Part shown: in pieces, positions 18,701-26,152 of the stretch
How the letters are laid out: every line of letters starts with the position of its first letter
How positions within the stretch are numbered: position 1 is the first letter of the stretch
Source of the DNA: Erysipelotrichaceae bacterium
GTDB lineage: Bacteria; Bacillota_I; Bacilli_A; Erysipelotrichales; Erysipelotrichaceae
DNA length: 26,242 bases
Reading direction: 5' to 3'
Assembly (NCBI GenBank): GCA_900759455.1
Contig: CAAEVI010000006.1
Span: 1-26,242 of the forward strand
Made by a program: the position numbers and the translations under genes
The notes under the pieces: model-generated
Seen by the model: only the letters and a program-made list of their open reading frames with translations
Told to the model about the DNA's origin: nothing
Databases searched by the model: none

Positions 18701-18713
18701 GAAAGAACAGTAA
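12753..18713 (+). CDS. GH84 beta-N-acetylglucosaminidase (hyaluronidase-type), surface-anchored
   Basis: A 1986-residue secreted enzyme. Start ATG 12753 follows AGGAGG (13 bases) and begins a signal peptide ending at SQAA (about residue 34). Residues 40-180 form a GH20b-like N-domain. The GH84 catalytic barrel (about 183-470) shows RGFIEGYYGNPWS and the acid/base pair Asp307-Asp308 in ILADDAG, as in Clostridium perfringens NagJ. About 649-1479 hold five or six beta-rich F5/8-type (CBM32-like) modules. About 1482-1942 hold six or seven FIVAR-type helical repeats marked by YT--SYQ. The tail has DTPTG, a hydrophobic segment and RKKKEQ, with no classical LPXTG. It probably removes terminal beta-GlcNAc from host glycans (mucin, N-glycans). 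It is under a cre-controlled promoter. Confidence 0.93.
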   Translation: MGKERILKRAFSFMLALFMALTAVIGTPLTSQAAELPEYEIYPNPHSIQYSNDEYIIQNDVNIVYESGIDKETKARLEETLALRGDIVSNVSDQIDENKTNILVGIAGSGEYVDTYVNDHISVAKGDLFDEIDSYVLDNKDNVITILGKDTDASFYGITTLYHVFKQMESYTIRSFHIEDWADISSRGFIEGYYGNPWSTSDRCNLMEWSGYYKLNTYVYAPKNDPKHNQNWRELYTDEELESMIIPLSEAGQKSKCRFVYALHPFMYNAIRFSSEEAYQEDLKIVQAKFEQVIEKGGVRQIAILADDAGHVGNDNYVRFLKDMSAWLKDMKEEYPDLVDKLPFCTQEYMYNGQSYYSQFPENVQIIMTGGKIWGEVSNNFTSSFTQTTGRGPFMWINWPCTDNSKKHLIMGGYTTFLHPGVDPDNIQGIVLNPMQQSEPSKVAIFGNACYSWNIWQDQATADQAWEDSFKYVDHNSALDTDASDALRELSKHMINQNMDSRVTKLEESVELAPKLDAFKEKLSSDSVSKADVEELLAEFETLQTASSVFQTSAGDPNLKEQIKYWLECWDDTTAAAIAYLKGVEAILDGNAASIYQYTNEGKSAFNASKTHALWYVDHYEYAEVGVQHIVPFLNTLDSYLSRKVQEISDPSVITNTYISNSFTNPSSGSTDNIFDGNDGTSVQFKEPNYPKAGDYFGVKFNRAIDVENIRVLMGGGKNHLQYSKLQYLPEGADEESGWVDVNGTEYTLGNGATDAIVEKDLNLKDVVAVRLIATKNNSFDSWVSIASFDINKQQETQDELKVQKVTVENAVTVTNTDTSKVVDGDALSELWLKDSGGDFIGANAAVVLDLGENKEIGSVYVAQDAARANGGDILSQAVVEVKEDGSDEWKAFASLAAENEQTVAGNAVARYVRVRNTAQKAVWWRLGEITVLPPSGYTPFTMTASAVDTQIGVNSVVNDNNKNNKYEYIVDGDESTLAWMAGTGNGNILANQGVRIDFSRDVVLKDISILQGSGDRVSSLKIQYLKGDQWEDLTTVQNAGANVKVEGNSVTTKAIRLINAAGNTGLWWQLYEVKVTEVAAAGIENIYTNVDAHEFNAAVDETQASLSAGSLTLQPQQYMGIDFKEIKKIGSVDQAFSGEGIVLEYSNNGKVWKAISEVSGDTARYVRFVNKSQQATDLKVDKLAVTLLPITEMGELVSSDVPINASWGDTRENGQAFDNNMNTQTKFGGSARKGNTIVYSFGQEITVESLRIYTSDGTQDYVRDALVQLSTDGKEWTDAFEIGDGVADTAEQANQTMGDVGAGEADSNYPNVRYYGRDDLNTKARYMRLLITADYPNRSLIMNEIVINGGAYISSESNMAFSGTVEERGYEPSKMIDSDFTTAYRPSAENGSMTYQISDGSDIRSVRVIQNGDASGAVVKAELYNEANGQTETVTMGSLTQALNEFKVKDGYTLLSIEFSWKDKLPEIAEILLLSNEVENADKSELNDILNAKPAGYENWTNTSKNAYDALETLAKDLQDDEAVSQLTVDNMVASLRKAAEEAETKVNAETVSKMQNLVDNKTANDNTYTTASYQAYENSLNQLEAALKNTDDLSQKKAEQLVEKAESALAALTYSIRNRELAELELRSYDGFVADNYTTASYQALTAARQRLEAQIAADKAAQQPEDRVNPSVFAELTNAYLEAVDGLVDTTALKAEIAQEVDETLYTSESYQQYAEAVEEGKQLLVDGTKEAVAEAVNKIQTARKQLVLVSDAALQDLIKEIEALNENSYTIDSYQALMILVEEAKQPGADSAEYVKRLDEAMKALVNVDALKEKMAEAKRVDEDLYTVSSYRTLRELMAKEEELLKSGTTETINEMIASLDEAIRSLEIRAQGVEDYLDSIVLKPQGSYTDESYQAYKDAYDALMNADPADLSVREFLELQNAFEKAELGLTIKDSEIADEDKDDAGDTPTGVAAAPISAAAGMLALSAAALFVLQRKKKEQ

Positions 18714-18721
18714 AAGACGTT

Positions 18722-18752
18722 AAGGCTTACCTGAAAAGGGTAAGCCTTTTTT
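18722..18752 (+). terminator. Terminator of the GH84 gene
   Basis: AAGGCTTACC and GGTAAGCCTT pair perfectly, with loop TGAAAAG, followed by a T run. The group II intron relic begins within three bases of its end. Confidence 0.92.
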
Positions 18753-18754
18753 AG

Positions 18755-19349
18755 GTGTGCCGGCATGGCACTAATTCAGTTGGAGCTAAAGCAACCACAG
18801 GTATTTACCGCCAAGTGTAGTGACCCACAAGTCGTTAACAGTAAAGTTGAGGATGAAGGAAGTGGCGTAGCGACTCTTTTGAGCGTACGAACAGAAACAT
18901 GATATAAGGCTAAATGGTGGATGAGATTGCCTAACAAATCAAAGTCCTAAAGGTAAACGTAAAACCAAGACAGTAAATCAAGGCGTTGTAAAAGAGATAG
19001 GATTAGTGAATTACCCCGGGAGGGCCCTTAGACGATGAAATTCAGTAAACTTTAAAATCAGTGATGATACCATCGGTCGAAAAAGGTATATTAAGGGAAG
19101 TCAGCCGAGGTCGTAGTAGTGCAGAAGTCTCTGTAATGGAAATGGAGCGAAGGATTGAACAAATCTATCAGTTATTGAATTGGAAATTGATTTCATCATG
19201 CGAAAGTTTGAGATAGAGAAAAGGCTAGAACCATGAGTAAACAGGAACGGAGGAAAATGGAAGTCAGTATGATGAATAGCGAACAAAAGGAGGTAAGGAA
19301 TATGCAAGCAAATAACAGATTATTGGAAGAAATGCTAAGTGATGAAAAT
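18755..19349 (+). mobile_element. Truncated group II intron, 5' part
   Basis: The segment begins with a group II 5' end, GTGTGCCGGCATGGCA. It continues with domain I-III-like blocks: CAAGTCGTTAACAG, GCGTACGAACAG, AAGGCTAAATGGTGG, GCCTAACAAA-CAAAGTCCTAAAG and a GTCGTAGTAGTGCAGAAG block before the reading frame. At 19233 the start of the intron-encoded protein is visible. The element stops at about 19349 against an IS relic. No domain V hairpin was found downstream, so it cannot splice. Its position directly behind a terminator hairpin is the preferred target of class C introns; class is not established here. Confidence 0.82.
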
Positions 19350-19400
19350 CAAGAATTCACAAAGACCGCGGAGCACATTATAGATGGTCTGAGTGGATAA
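19233..19400 (+). pseudogene. Group II intron reverse transcriptase, N-terminal fragment
   Basis: A frame of 55 codons beginning MSKQERRKMEVSM. It continues to NNRLLEEMLSDEN, which is the typical start of group II intron reverse transcriptase/maturases (normally followed by a GAGGIDG motif). After the Asn at about 19348 the residues stop matching and belong to the joined IS relic read in another frame; it then ends. The reverse transcriptase and maturase domains are missing. Confidence 0.75.
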
Positions 19401-19645
19401 AGATAATGGATGATCATTCATTGATTAAAGAAAAGGATGTTCACCAGACAATTCAGTTTACGAGGGCTTTTTCGGAAGAAAAAAGAATTTTATCATGATA
19501 GAGACTGGAATAATACAACTGTAAATGAATTTACAGAACAATTAAATGCATATATTATCCGGTATAATTCAAAAAAATCAAAGAGTCATTAGAATATTAA
19601 ATTCTAATTGATTATCGTAAACCCTTTGATTTAAAGGATTCATTC
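19352..19645 (+). pseudogene. IS3-family transposase relic A (OrfB C-terminal part)
   Basis: With frame changes, the C-terminal third of an IS3-family OrfB can be read: IHKDRGAHYRWSEWIKIM, then KGCSPDNSVYEGFFGR, then EFYHDRDWNNTTVNEF and finally IDYRKP. The second catalytic Asp (DRG) and the Glu (YEGFF) are still visible, but the frame is broken at least twice. One break is a base lost in the A run near 19480. The N-terminal two thirds are absent, and the left edge abuts the intron reverse transcriptase fragment. Confidence 0.8.
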
Positions 19646-19689
19646 GGTCCCAAAAAAAGCATCCCCTTTTGGTAAAAAAAGATTGACAA

Positions 19690-20325
19690 TATTACCAAAT
19701 AGATATTGTGAAATGGCAATCATAAAAGTATTGGAATAAAGGAATGATGGATTTTGATGAGTGGTGGTCATAATGTAAATCACAAACGAGTTCAACGCCT
19801 TATACATGACATGAAATTGTTTGGGAAAACACCAAAAGAAAAATAGCATTCTTACGAAGGAAACATTGGAAAGATGCAGTTTAGTTTTTCGTGAGGCAAA
19901 TGTTATCCTTCTCTAATCTTAGATATGAATATCAATGAGATCATTTCCTATGATTTGTCATTAAATCCAAACAGGAAACAGATTCAACGAATGCTTGATA
20001 TAGCGTTTGAAAAATTTCCATCTGTGGAAGGAGTGATGTTTCATTTCGATCAAGGTCGGCAGTATCAACACGCACATTTTAGAAATACAGTAAAAAACAT
20101 GGGATTATTCAATCGGTATAAAGGAAAGGTAATTGTTATGATAATTGTGTTATGGAAACTTTCCTTGGAAGACATAAAAATGAAATGCTTTATGGATATG
20201 AAAAACTGAATATTTAATGAATTTTCAGAAGCTGTGAGAAAATATATCGATTACTACTACAATGAAAGGATTTAGGCAAAAACAAAATGGGTGCCACCTG
20301 TAAAATAAAGGGAATCGCCCATGGG
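19690..20325 (+). pseudogene. IS3-family transposase relic B (OrfB)
   Basis: A second, distinct IS3-family OrfB in several frames with stops. VNHKRVQRLIHDMKLFGKTP and then HSYEGNIGK come first. After a gap of some 25-30 residues, including the first catalytic Asp, comes LDMNINEIISYDLSLNPN and the second Asp in HFDQGRQYQ. Then come CYDNCVMETF with the Glu, IDYYYNERI and AKTKWVPP. The longest open stretch, 19925-20209, is part of this and is not an independent gene. It is inactive by stops, frameshifts and an internal deletion. Confidence 0.85.
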
Positions 20326-20350
20326 ATAATTTATTCAAATTAAATTTTAA

Positions 20351-20374
20351 TGTGTCCAGAAAACTGGATACACA
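20351..20374. repeat. Possible outer end of IS relic B
   Basis: TGTGTCCAG and CTGGATACACA form an imperfect hairpin about 25 bases after the last transposase-like codons, where an IS end would be expected. The matching other end was not identified, so the boundary is tentative. The AT-rich bases from here to 20428 contain nothing further that I recognise. Confidence 0.35.
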
Positions 20375-20428
20375 TCAGTATAGTGGAAATGATTGAAGCT
20401 TTTTTGATTTCTGACAAAATTTACCATT

Positions 20429-20458
20429 TTGCACTTTTTAGTAAAAATATTGTACAAT
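20429..20458 (+). promoter_or_regulatory. GH20 gene promoter
   Basis: TTGCAC (20429-20434), an 18-bp spacer and TACAAT (20453-20458). The block from 20429 matches the GH84 promoter block at 28 of 36 positions. The -10 region is palindromic (ATTGTACAAT). The leader to the start codon is long, about 200 bases. Confidence 0.68.
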
Positions 20459-20482
20459 TCAGCAAAAGAAATTGCATCTTTA

Positions 20483-20496
20483 TGAAAACGCTTGCA
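20483..20496 (+). promoter_or_regulatory. cre (CcpA site) of the GH20 gene
   Basis: TGAAAACGCTTGCA matches TGWNANCGNTNWCA with one deviation. It begins 25 bases after the -10 box, exactly as in the GH84 gene. Confidence 0.78.
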
Positions 20497-20672
20497 TTTG
20501 CGTTTGCGGTTTGTAATAATGAAAATGCATAGTTGTGCGTTAATTATTTATTCGGGAAATAGGAAATAATGAAGGAGGTGTCAGATTAGTTAGAATATTA
20601 TTTTATACGCCGTCAAGATGAATATCGTATGAATTTTATCTTAAATCTATGCGTAAAAAAGGAGGAAAGTTA

Positions 20673-23600
20673 ATGAAGAAGGGAAAAATAAATGCAATCT
20701 TTAAACTTGTATTAGCAGCATTTATGGTTTTCTCATGTCTGCCATCAAGCGGAGTAGTAAATATTGCAAAAGCGGCTGAAAGTAACTTAGCATTGAAAAA
20801 AAATGTGACAGCCAGTCATTCCTATGATAATGCGACGCTTGCTGCTGCGAATGCCGTTGATGGAGATCTCAATACACGCTGGGCATCTGAAGGAGACAAT
20901 AAATATACTGCTTCATTTACAGTGGATTTGGGGAAATCAATGGATTTCAATAAGTTTAAAATATATTTTGAAGATACGAATGTTATCACAGTAAAAGAGT
21001 ACATAATTGAAGGTAGCAACGATCAAGATGGTACTTATACGCAACTTTATAAATCTCCGTCTGATCTTAAAGTAGAAAATGCGTTTGAAGAGGTTACTCT
21101 TTCTAATACTGTGAATTATCAGTTTGTGAGAATCACAATTACGGTCGGAGGTTATCCAAGCGTATCACTTCGAGAGTTTGAGATTTATGATACAAATGAT
21201 TCATCTTCAACACCCGTCAATTCAAACTTGGCTACTAATAAGACTGTAAAAGCTAGTGCTGAGTATGGAAGTTTGCCGGCTAGTAATCTGACAGATGACG
21301 ATACGGCATCTCGCTGGTCAACAGAAAAAGATGCCACACAATGGGCTTATGTTGATTTGGGAAATACTTATGAAATGAACTATTTTTCAGTAATCTGGGA
21401 AAGTGACAGTGTTTATGCGTCATCATTTAACATTTATGTTTCTGATGACGTTAATAACTGGGGCACACCGGTGGCTTCTGTAAGCGATAATGCTTCAAAA
21501 ACATCAGAAGTAACATTGGAATCTGCTGTCAGCGGACGTTATGTAAAGCTGGAAGTAACAAAGATGCATGGTTATCCAAGTGTCTCCGCATCTGATTTTA
21601 AAGTGATGTTGAAAGATGAGACACAGCCGACGCCGCAAGATCCTAGTGAAAATGTGGCTTTGGGACAAAAAGGTTATGCTAGTTCAACAGAAACATCTGA
21701 TTTTACAGCGGATAAAGCGTTTGACGGTGATACGTCAAGCAGGACCTCCCGCTGGTCAAGCAATGTCGGCAATCCGCCGCACTGGTTGTATGTTGACTTG
21801 GGACAACAGCGTGATGTCAAGACAGTCCGTTTGTTCTGGGAAACGAGAAAAGCGACAAATTACGAAATCCAGATCTCGGATGATGCACAGAAGTGGACAA
21901 CAGTAAAGACAATGAGCGAACGCCCTGCCAGCAAGACAGAGACGATAACGCTGGACAGCGTAAAAAAGGCACGCTATGTTCGTCTTTACATCAATGCATC
22001 TGATGCGCAGGATCCGGATGGTGATATCGTATGGAACAGTATTTCCGTTTATGAAATGGAAGTATATGGCGGAGAACCGGCCGTGTCCATGGATGATATC
22101 GGCAACATGATCACGGTGGAGCAGCCGACAGCAGACAGTGAAAAGCTGGTGGTCAATCTTCCGGACGTGGAAGGATACACAGTAACATATAATGGTACAG
22201 ATCTGGAGCAGGTCATTGAAGATGATCTGACCATTTATCATCCGGTCGTTGACAAAACGGTCAAAGTTTCCTTTAAAATCGTCGATGATGAAACAAAGGA
22301 CTATACATTCAAAGAAATTGCTGTTACCGTTCCGGGGCAGAATAAGACGTCCGCTTCTGACAATGAAGCCCCTAATGTTCTGCCGGAGCTGCAGGAATGG
22401 AAAGGGAAAACAGGAACCTTTGCACTGACAGAGGAGAGCAGGATCATCTATGCCGATGATGAATTGAAATCCGCTGCGGAAGAGATGAAGGCCGATTATA
22501 AAGATATGACCGGAAAAGAAATCACAGTGGTAAAAGGCACGGCAGCCGATGCCGGCAGCGGAGATTTCTTCTTCAGCAAAACGACAGATGCTTCGCTCGG
22601 TCTGATGAAGGAAGGGTATCTGATGGATATCAGCGATAAAGTCGTCGTTACTTCCGAAACACAGACAGGTGCCTACTGGGCAACACGCACGATTCTCCAG
22701 GCACTGAAACAGAGCTCGTTTACTACGATTCCGCAGGGAATCACCAGAGATTACCCGTTGTATGAAGTCCGCGGTTTTATCCTTGATGTTGGGCGTAAGA
22801 CATTTACGATGGATTATCTCGAGGAACTGGTTAAGCAAATGTCTTGGTACAAACTCAACGACTTCCAGGTACATTTGAACGATAACCTGATCGGATTGGA
22901 AAATAAGGAAGATCCGATGACGGCTTATTCCGCATTCCGTTTGGAAAGCGATACGATCAAAGAAGGCAATGTCTTGACAGGTGCGGATGGACAGCCGCTG
23001 ACTGTAGACGGACAGATCCTGCAGTATGAACAGGATCTAACCAGCACGGATTTATGGTATACAAAAGATGAATTTAAAAATTTCATAAAGGCATCACGTG
23101 AACTGGGCGTAAATATCGTTCCTGAAATCGATACGCCTGCACACTCACTGGCACTTACGAAAGTATTGCCTGAACTTCGTTATGGAACATCAGGACGTCA
23201 GACAGACCATTTGGATCTTGTTGACTCTTATGATCAGTGTCTTGCTTTTGTACAGGCAATCTTCTCTGAATATTTGACCGGCAGTGATCCTGTGTTTGAT
23301 GATGAGACCATCGTTCATATCGGTGCGGATGAATATAATGCCTCTTCCGAAGCATACCGCAAGTTTGTCAATGACATGCTGGATTATGTGGAAGCAACCG
23401 GAAGAAAAGCACGCGTATGGGGAAGCTTCACACAATGTGCGCAGGGTGAAGATATTGATGCCGAAGGTGTTCAGATCAACCTGTGGAACTTCGGATACGC
23501 CAATATGGACAAAATGTATGAAGAAGGATTCGATCTGATCAACTGCAACGACGGTAACTACTACATCGTACCGAATGCAGGGTATTACTATGATTATCTC

Positions 23601-26063
23601 AATGACGGAACGATGTATAACCTGGATATCAATACAATCAGCGGTGTAACGATCCCGGCCGGTGATGATCAGATGGTCGGTGGTGCATTTGCTGTTTGGA
23701 ACGATATGACAGATTATCTGGAAAACGGTGTCAGTCAATACGACGTGTACGACCGTCTTGGAAATATGTCATTGTTTGCCGCAAAGCTTTGGGGCAAAGG
23801 TGAACTTGATCTTGCCGGGGCAAAAAATCGTACTGACGAATTGGGTGATGCACCTCGCACGAACTTCGGTTATGAAGTGGACAGTGAAAGTGATGAATAC
23901 ATGAATCTGCCGATGGATGAACTGAAAGATACATCTGATAATGCCTTTAAAGTGGAAGAAGGGGAAAATGCCTCAATCGCAGAGGTTGACGGCAAAAATG
24001 CTCTGAAGCTGGAAGGCGGCAGCAGTTATATTCAGACAGGTCTGGAAACAGCGGGGCTGGGCAATGACCTGCGTGTTAAAGTAAAACGGACAACCGACAA
24101 CAGCGAAGAACAGATCCTGTTCGAAAGTCCGTACGGAAGCATCAAAGCAGTACAGAAAGAAACAGGACAGGTCGGTTTCTCAAGAGAATCCCATGACTAT
24201 TCCTTCAACTATACGCTACCGGTCAATGAGTGGGTGGAATTGGAATTCAAAAATCAACAGAATGTAATAGAGCTATATGTAAACGGAACATTAGTTGATA
24301 CGATCGGAGACGGCGAAAAAGTGGAAGGAAGACCTTTGCTTGCGACGATGATGTTCCCGATGGCGACGATCGGCAGCAAAACCAATGCCTTTGTCGGATA
24401 TGTGGATGATGTCCGCATTGGCAAAAATGATGATTTCGCGACAACGATGCCATTGGATTATGCACTTTGGAATGCTGTTTCTGTCATGAATGATGAAAAC
24501 AGCGCAACATTGAAGCCGTTGATTGAAGAGGCGAAGAACATACTGACACAGTATGATCCGGATGCTTCCGAGATCGAACGTCTCAGCGACCAGTTAAACA
24601 AGGCAGTGAAAGAGTCCGGATACCAGAGTGCAGACTATAGCCGCATTCAAGCGTATAAGGCACTTGTGGAAGACTTGAGTTCATTTACTGATGAATCAGC
24701 CGCAGCGGTTCGTCAGATCCTTGATATGATCCGTTATGATCTTCCGTCAAAACTGCAGTATGTTGTCGATGCCTATGAAGATGCGCTTGTAAAAGCAATC
24801 GAAGGGCTGCAGACGAAATCTTTGACAAATTTGTATTATGTCGATCCTTCAACGATGACGGCAACCGCATCCAGCTATCAGCATGACGGATCCAATCCTG
24901 CTAATGTGCTGGACGGCAATGTAAACACAATGTGGCATTCCGACTGGTCAGTTACGACAATGCCGCACTGGATTGACCTGGAGATGAGCGAACCGACGGC
25001 AGTAAATGCTTTGGTCTATACTCCACGTCAGACTGGCACAAACGGAAATGTTACAAAATATCGCATTCTGGTCAGTGATGACGGCAGCGATTACAGAGAG
25101 ATTGCATCCGGCTCATTGAGCAGTGACTCTTCGGTCAAAACAATAAATTTTGAAGAAGTAACCGCAAAACATGTACGCCTTGAATATGTTGCCGCAGTAA
25201 ATAATAATGGATCGGCTGCTGAAATTCAGCTCGTACGTGCAAATATCAGTGCAGACACAGAAGGCTTGAAAGCAGCAATCGAGGAAGCCGAAACATTCGT
25301 AGCTGGACTTGATGAAAAAGATTATACAGCAGAAAGCTGGAAACAGCTGGCTGATAAAATCGCTGAAGCAAAAGAACTTCTTGCGCAGAGCAGTCCGGAT
25401 GCTAATGAGGTAGCTCAGATGATCTATGATCTTGATCTAGCCAAAGTATCGCTTCGTCTGATCGAAGAAGAAAGAACAGACAAGAGTGCATTGGAGGAAG
25501 CAATCAGCAAAGCGGAAGCATTGACGGAATCAAAATATACTGCAGACAGCTGGGCAGCTATGCAGGAAAAACTGAATGCGGCTAAAGAAGTAATGAGCGA
25601 CGATGCGGCGAAACAGGAACAGATCGATGCGGCTGCAGCTGCACTGAATGATGCAGTGAAAGCATTGGTAGAAGTCACAGAGCCTTCTCAAGTTGATAAG
25701 AGCGATCTTTATGAACTGTTAGGCAAATATGACGGATATAAGGCAGAAGATTATACGGCAGCCAGCTGGAAGCCGTTTAAGGAAGCGTACGATGCGGCAT
25801 GTGAAGTGTATCTTGATGAGAATGCAACGCAGGAAGAAGTTACAGAAGCTTATGAAGCGTTGCAAAAAGCAGCACTGAATCTGAAGAAAGTAACAGACAA
25901 TCCGAATGAAGATGCGGCAGAGGGAGAACCGACGCACCAGCCGGATAAAGATGCGATAGATACAGCAGCACCAGGTATGAATACACTGCCATGGGCAGCG
26001 GCAGGCATCCTTTCACTCATGTCAATGTTCGTTATTTACCGTAAAAAAAGAGAAGAACGATGA
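20673..26063 (+). CDS. GH20 beta-hexosaminidase / lacto-N-biosidase-like, surface-anchored
   Basis: A 1796-residue secreted enzyme. ATG 20673 is chosen because AAGGAGG (20659-20665) lies just upstream, inside the longer frame. The signal peptide ends near AKAAES. Three F5/8-type (CBM32-like) modules occupy about 33-470, a GH20b domain about 569-690, and the GH20 barrel about 698-1060 with RGFILDVGRK, DTPAHS and HIGADEY (Asp886-Glu887, the substrate-assisted pair). A LamG-like module (about 1089-1255), a helical stretch, a fourth F5/8 module (about 1393-1524) and three FIVAR repeats (YTA-SW) follow. The end is DTAAPG, a hydrophobic segment and RKKREER. It probably releases terminal HexNAc or lacto-N-biose from host or milk glycans; which is undecided. 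Confidence 0.92.
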   Translation: MKKGKINAIFKLVLAAFMVFSCLPSSGVVNIAKAAESNLALKKNVTASHSYDNATLAAANAVDGDLNTRWASEGDNKYTASFTVDLGKSMDFNKFKIYFEDTNVITVKEYIIEGSNDQDGTYTQLYKSPSDLKVENAFEEVTLSNTVNYQFVRITITVGGYPSVSLREFEIYDTNDSSSTPVNSNLATNKTVKASAEYGSLPASNLTDDDTASRWSTEKDATQWAYVDLGNTYEMNYFSVIWESDSVYASSFNIYVSDDVNNWGTPVASVSDNASKTSEVTLESAVSGRYVKLEVTKMHGYPSVSASDFKVMLKDETQPTPQDPSENVALGQKGYASSTETSDFTADKAFDGDTSSRTSRWSSNVGNPPHWLYVDLGQQRDVKTVRLFWETRKATNYEIQISDDAQKWTTVKTMSERPASKTETITLDSVKKARYVRLYINASDAQDPDGDIVWNSISVYEMEVYGGEPAVSMDDIGNMITVEQPTADSEKLVVNLPDVEGYTVTYNGTDLEQVIEDDLTIYHPVVDKTVKVSFKIVDDETKDYTFKEIAVTVPGQNKTSASDNEAPNVLPELQEWKGKTGTFALTEESRIIYADDELKSAAEEMKADYKDMTGKEITVVKGTAADAGSGDFFFSKTTDASLGLMKEGYLMDISDKVVVTSETQTGAYWATRTILQALKQSSFTTIPQGITRDYPLYEVRGFILDVGRKTFTMDYLEELVKQMSWYKLNDFQVHLNDNLIGLENKEDPMTAYSAFRLESDTIKEGNVLTGADGQPLTVDGQILQYEQDLTSTDLWYTKDEFKNFIKASRELGVNIVPEIDTPAHSLALTKVLPELRYGTSGRQTDHLDLVDSYDQCLAFVQAIFSEYLTGSDPVFDDETIVHIGADEYNASSEAYRKFVNDMLDYVEATGRKARVWGSFTQCAQGEDIDAEGVQINLWNFGYANMDKMYEEGFDLINCNDGNYYIVPNAGYYYDYLNDGTMYNLDINTISGVTIPAGDDQMVGGAFAVWNDMTDYLENGVSQYDVYDRLGNMSLFAAKLWGKGELDLAGAKNRTDELGDAPRTNFGYEVDSESDEYMNLPMDELKDTSDNAFKVEEGENASIAEVDGKNALKLEGGSSYIQTGLETAGLGNDLRVKVKRTTDNSEEQILFESPYGSIKAVQKETGQVGFSRESHDYSFNYTLPVNEWVELEFKNQQNVIELYVNGTLVDTIGDGEKVEGRPLLATMMFPMATIGSKTNAFVGYVDDVRIGKNDDFATTMPLDYALWNAVSVMNDENSATLKPLIEEAKNILTQYDPDASEIERLSDQLNKAVKESGYQSADYSRIQAYKALVEDLSSFTDESAAAVRQILDMIRYDLPSKLQYVVDAYEDALVKAIEGLQTKSLTNLYYVDPSTMTATASSYQHDGSNPANVLDGNVNTMWHSDWSVTTMPHWIDLEMSEPTAVNALVYTPRQTGTNGNVTKYRILVSDDGSDYREIASGSLSSDSSVKTINFEEVTAKHVRLEYVAAVNNNGSAAEIQLVRANISADTEGLKAAIEEAETFVAGLDEKDYTAESWKQLADKIAEAKELLAQSSPDANEVAQMIYDLDLAKVSLRLIEEERTDKSALEEAISKAEALTESKYTADSWAAMQEKLNAAKEVMSDDAAKQEQIDAAAAALNDAVKALVEVTEPSQVDKSDLYELLGKYDGYKAEDYTAASWKPFKEAYDAACEVYLDENATQEEVTEAYEALQKAALNLKKVTDNPNEDAAEGEPTHQPDKDAIDTAAPGMNTLPWAAAGILSLMSMFVIYRKKREER

Positions 26064-26104
26064 ATCATGAAACAGAAAAATGAAAAAATGTGATGTTTAA
26101 GTCC

Positions 26105-26147
26105 ATACCCTCTTTGCCGGGCAAACCGGCAAGGAGGGTATTTTTTT
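26105..26147 (+). terminator. Terminator of the GH20 gene
   Basis: A 15-bp stem, TACCCTCTTTGCCGG with CCGGCAAGGAGGGTA (one G-U), loop GCAAA, and seven T. The strongest terminator in the window. Confidence 0.95.
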
Positions 26148-26152
26148 GGTAA

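Noticed and set aside
20350..20532. 60-codon frame on the plus strand
   Set aside because: It runs through the IS end, the GH20 promoter and the cre; no ribosome binding site and no sensible protein.
19400..20640. 3' end (domains V and VI) of the group II intron
   Set aside because: I looked for the domain V hairpin (GAGCCGTATGCG-type) and did not find it, so the intron is annotated as truncated rather than interrupted.
12753..26063. A defence, CRISPR or toxin system in the accessory region
   Set aside because: All long genes there are explained by glycosidase, binding-module and repeat domains; the repeats at the end are unequal in spacing and only three.
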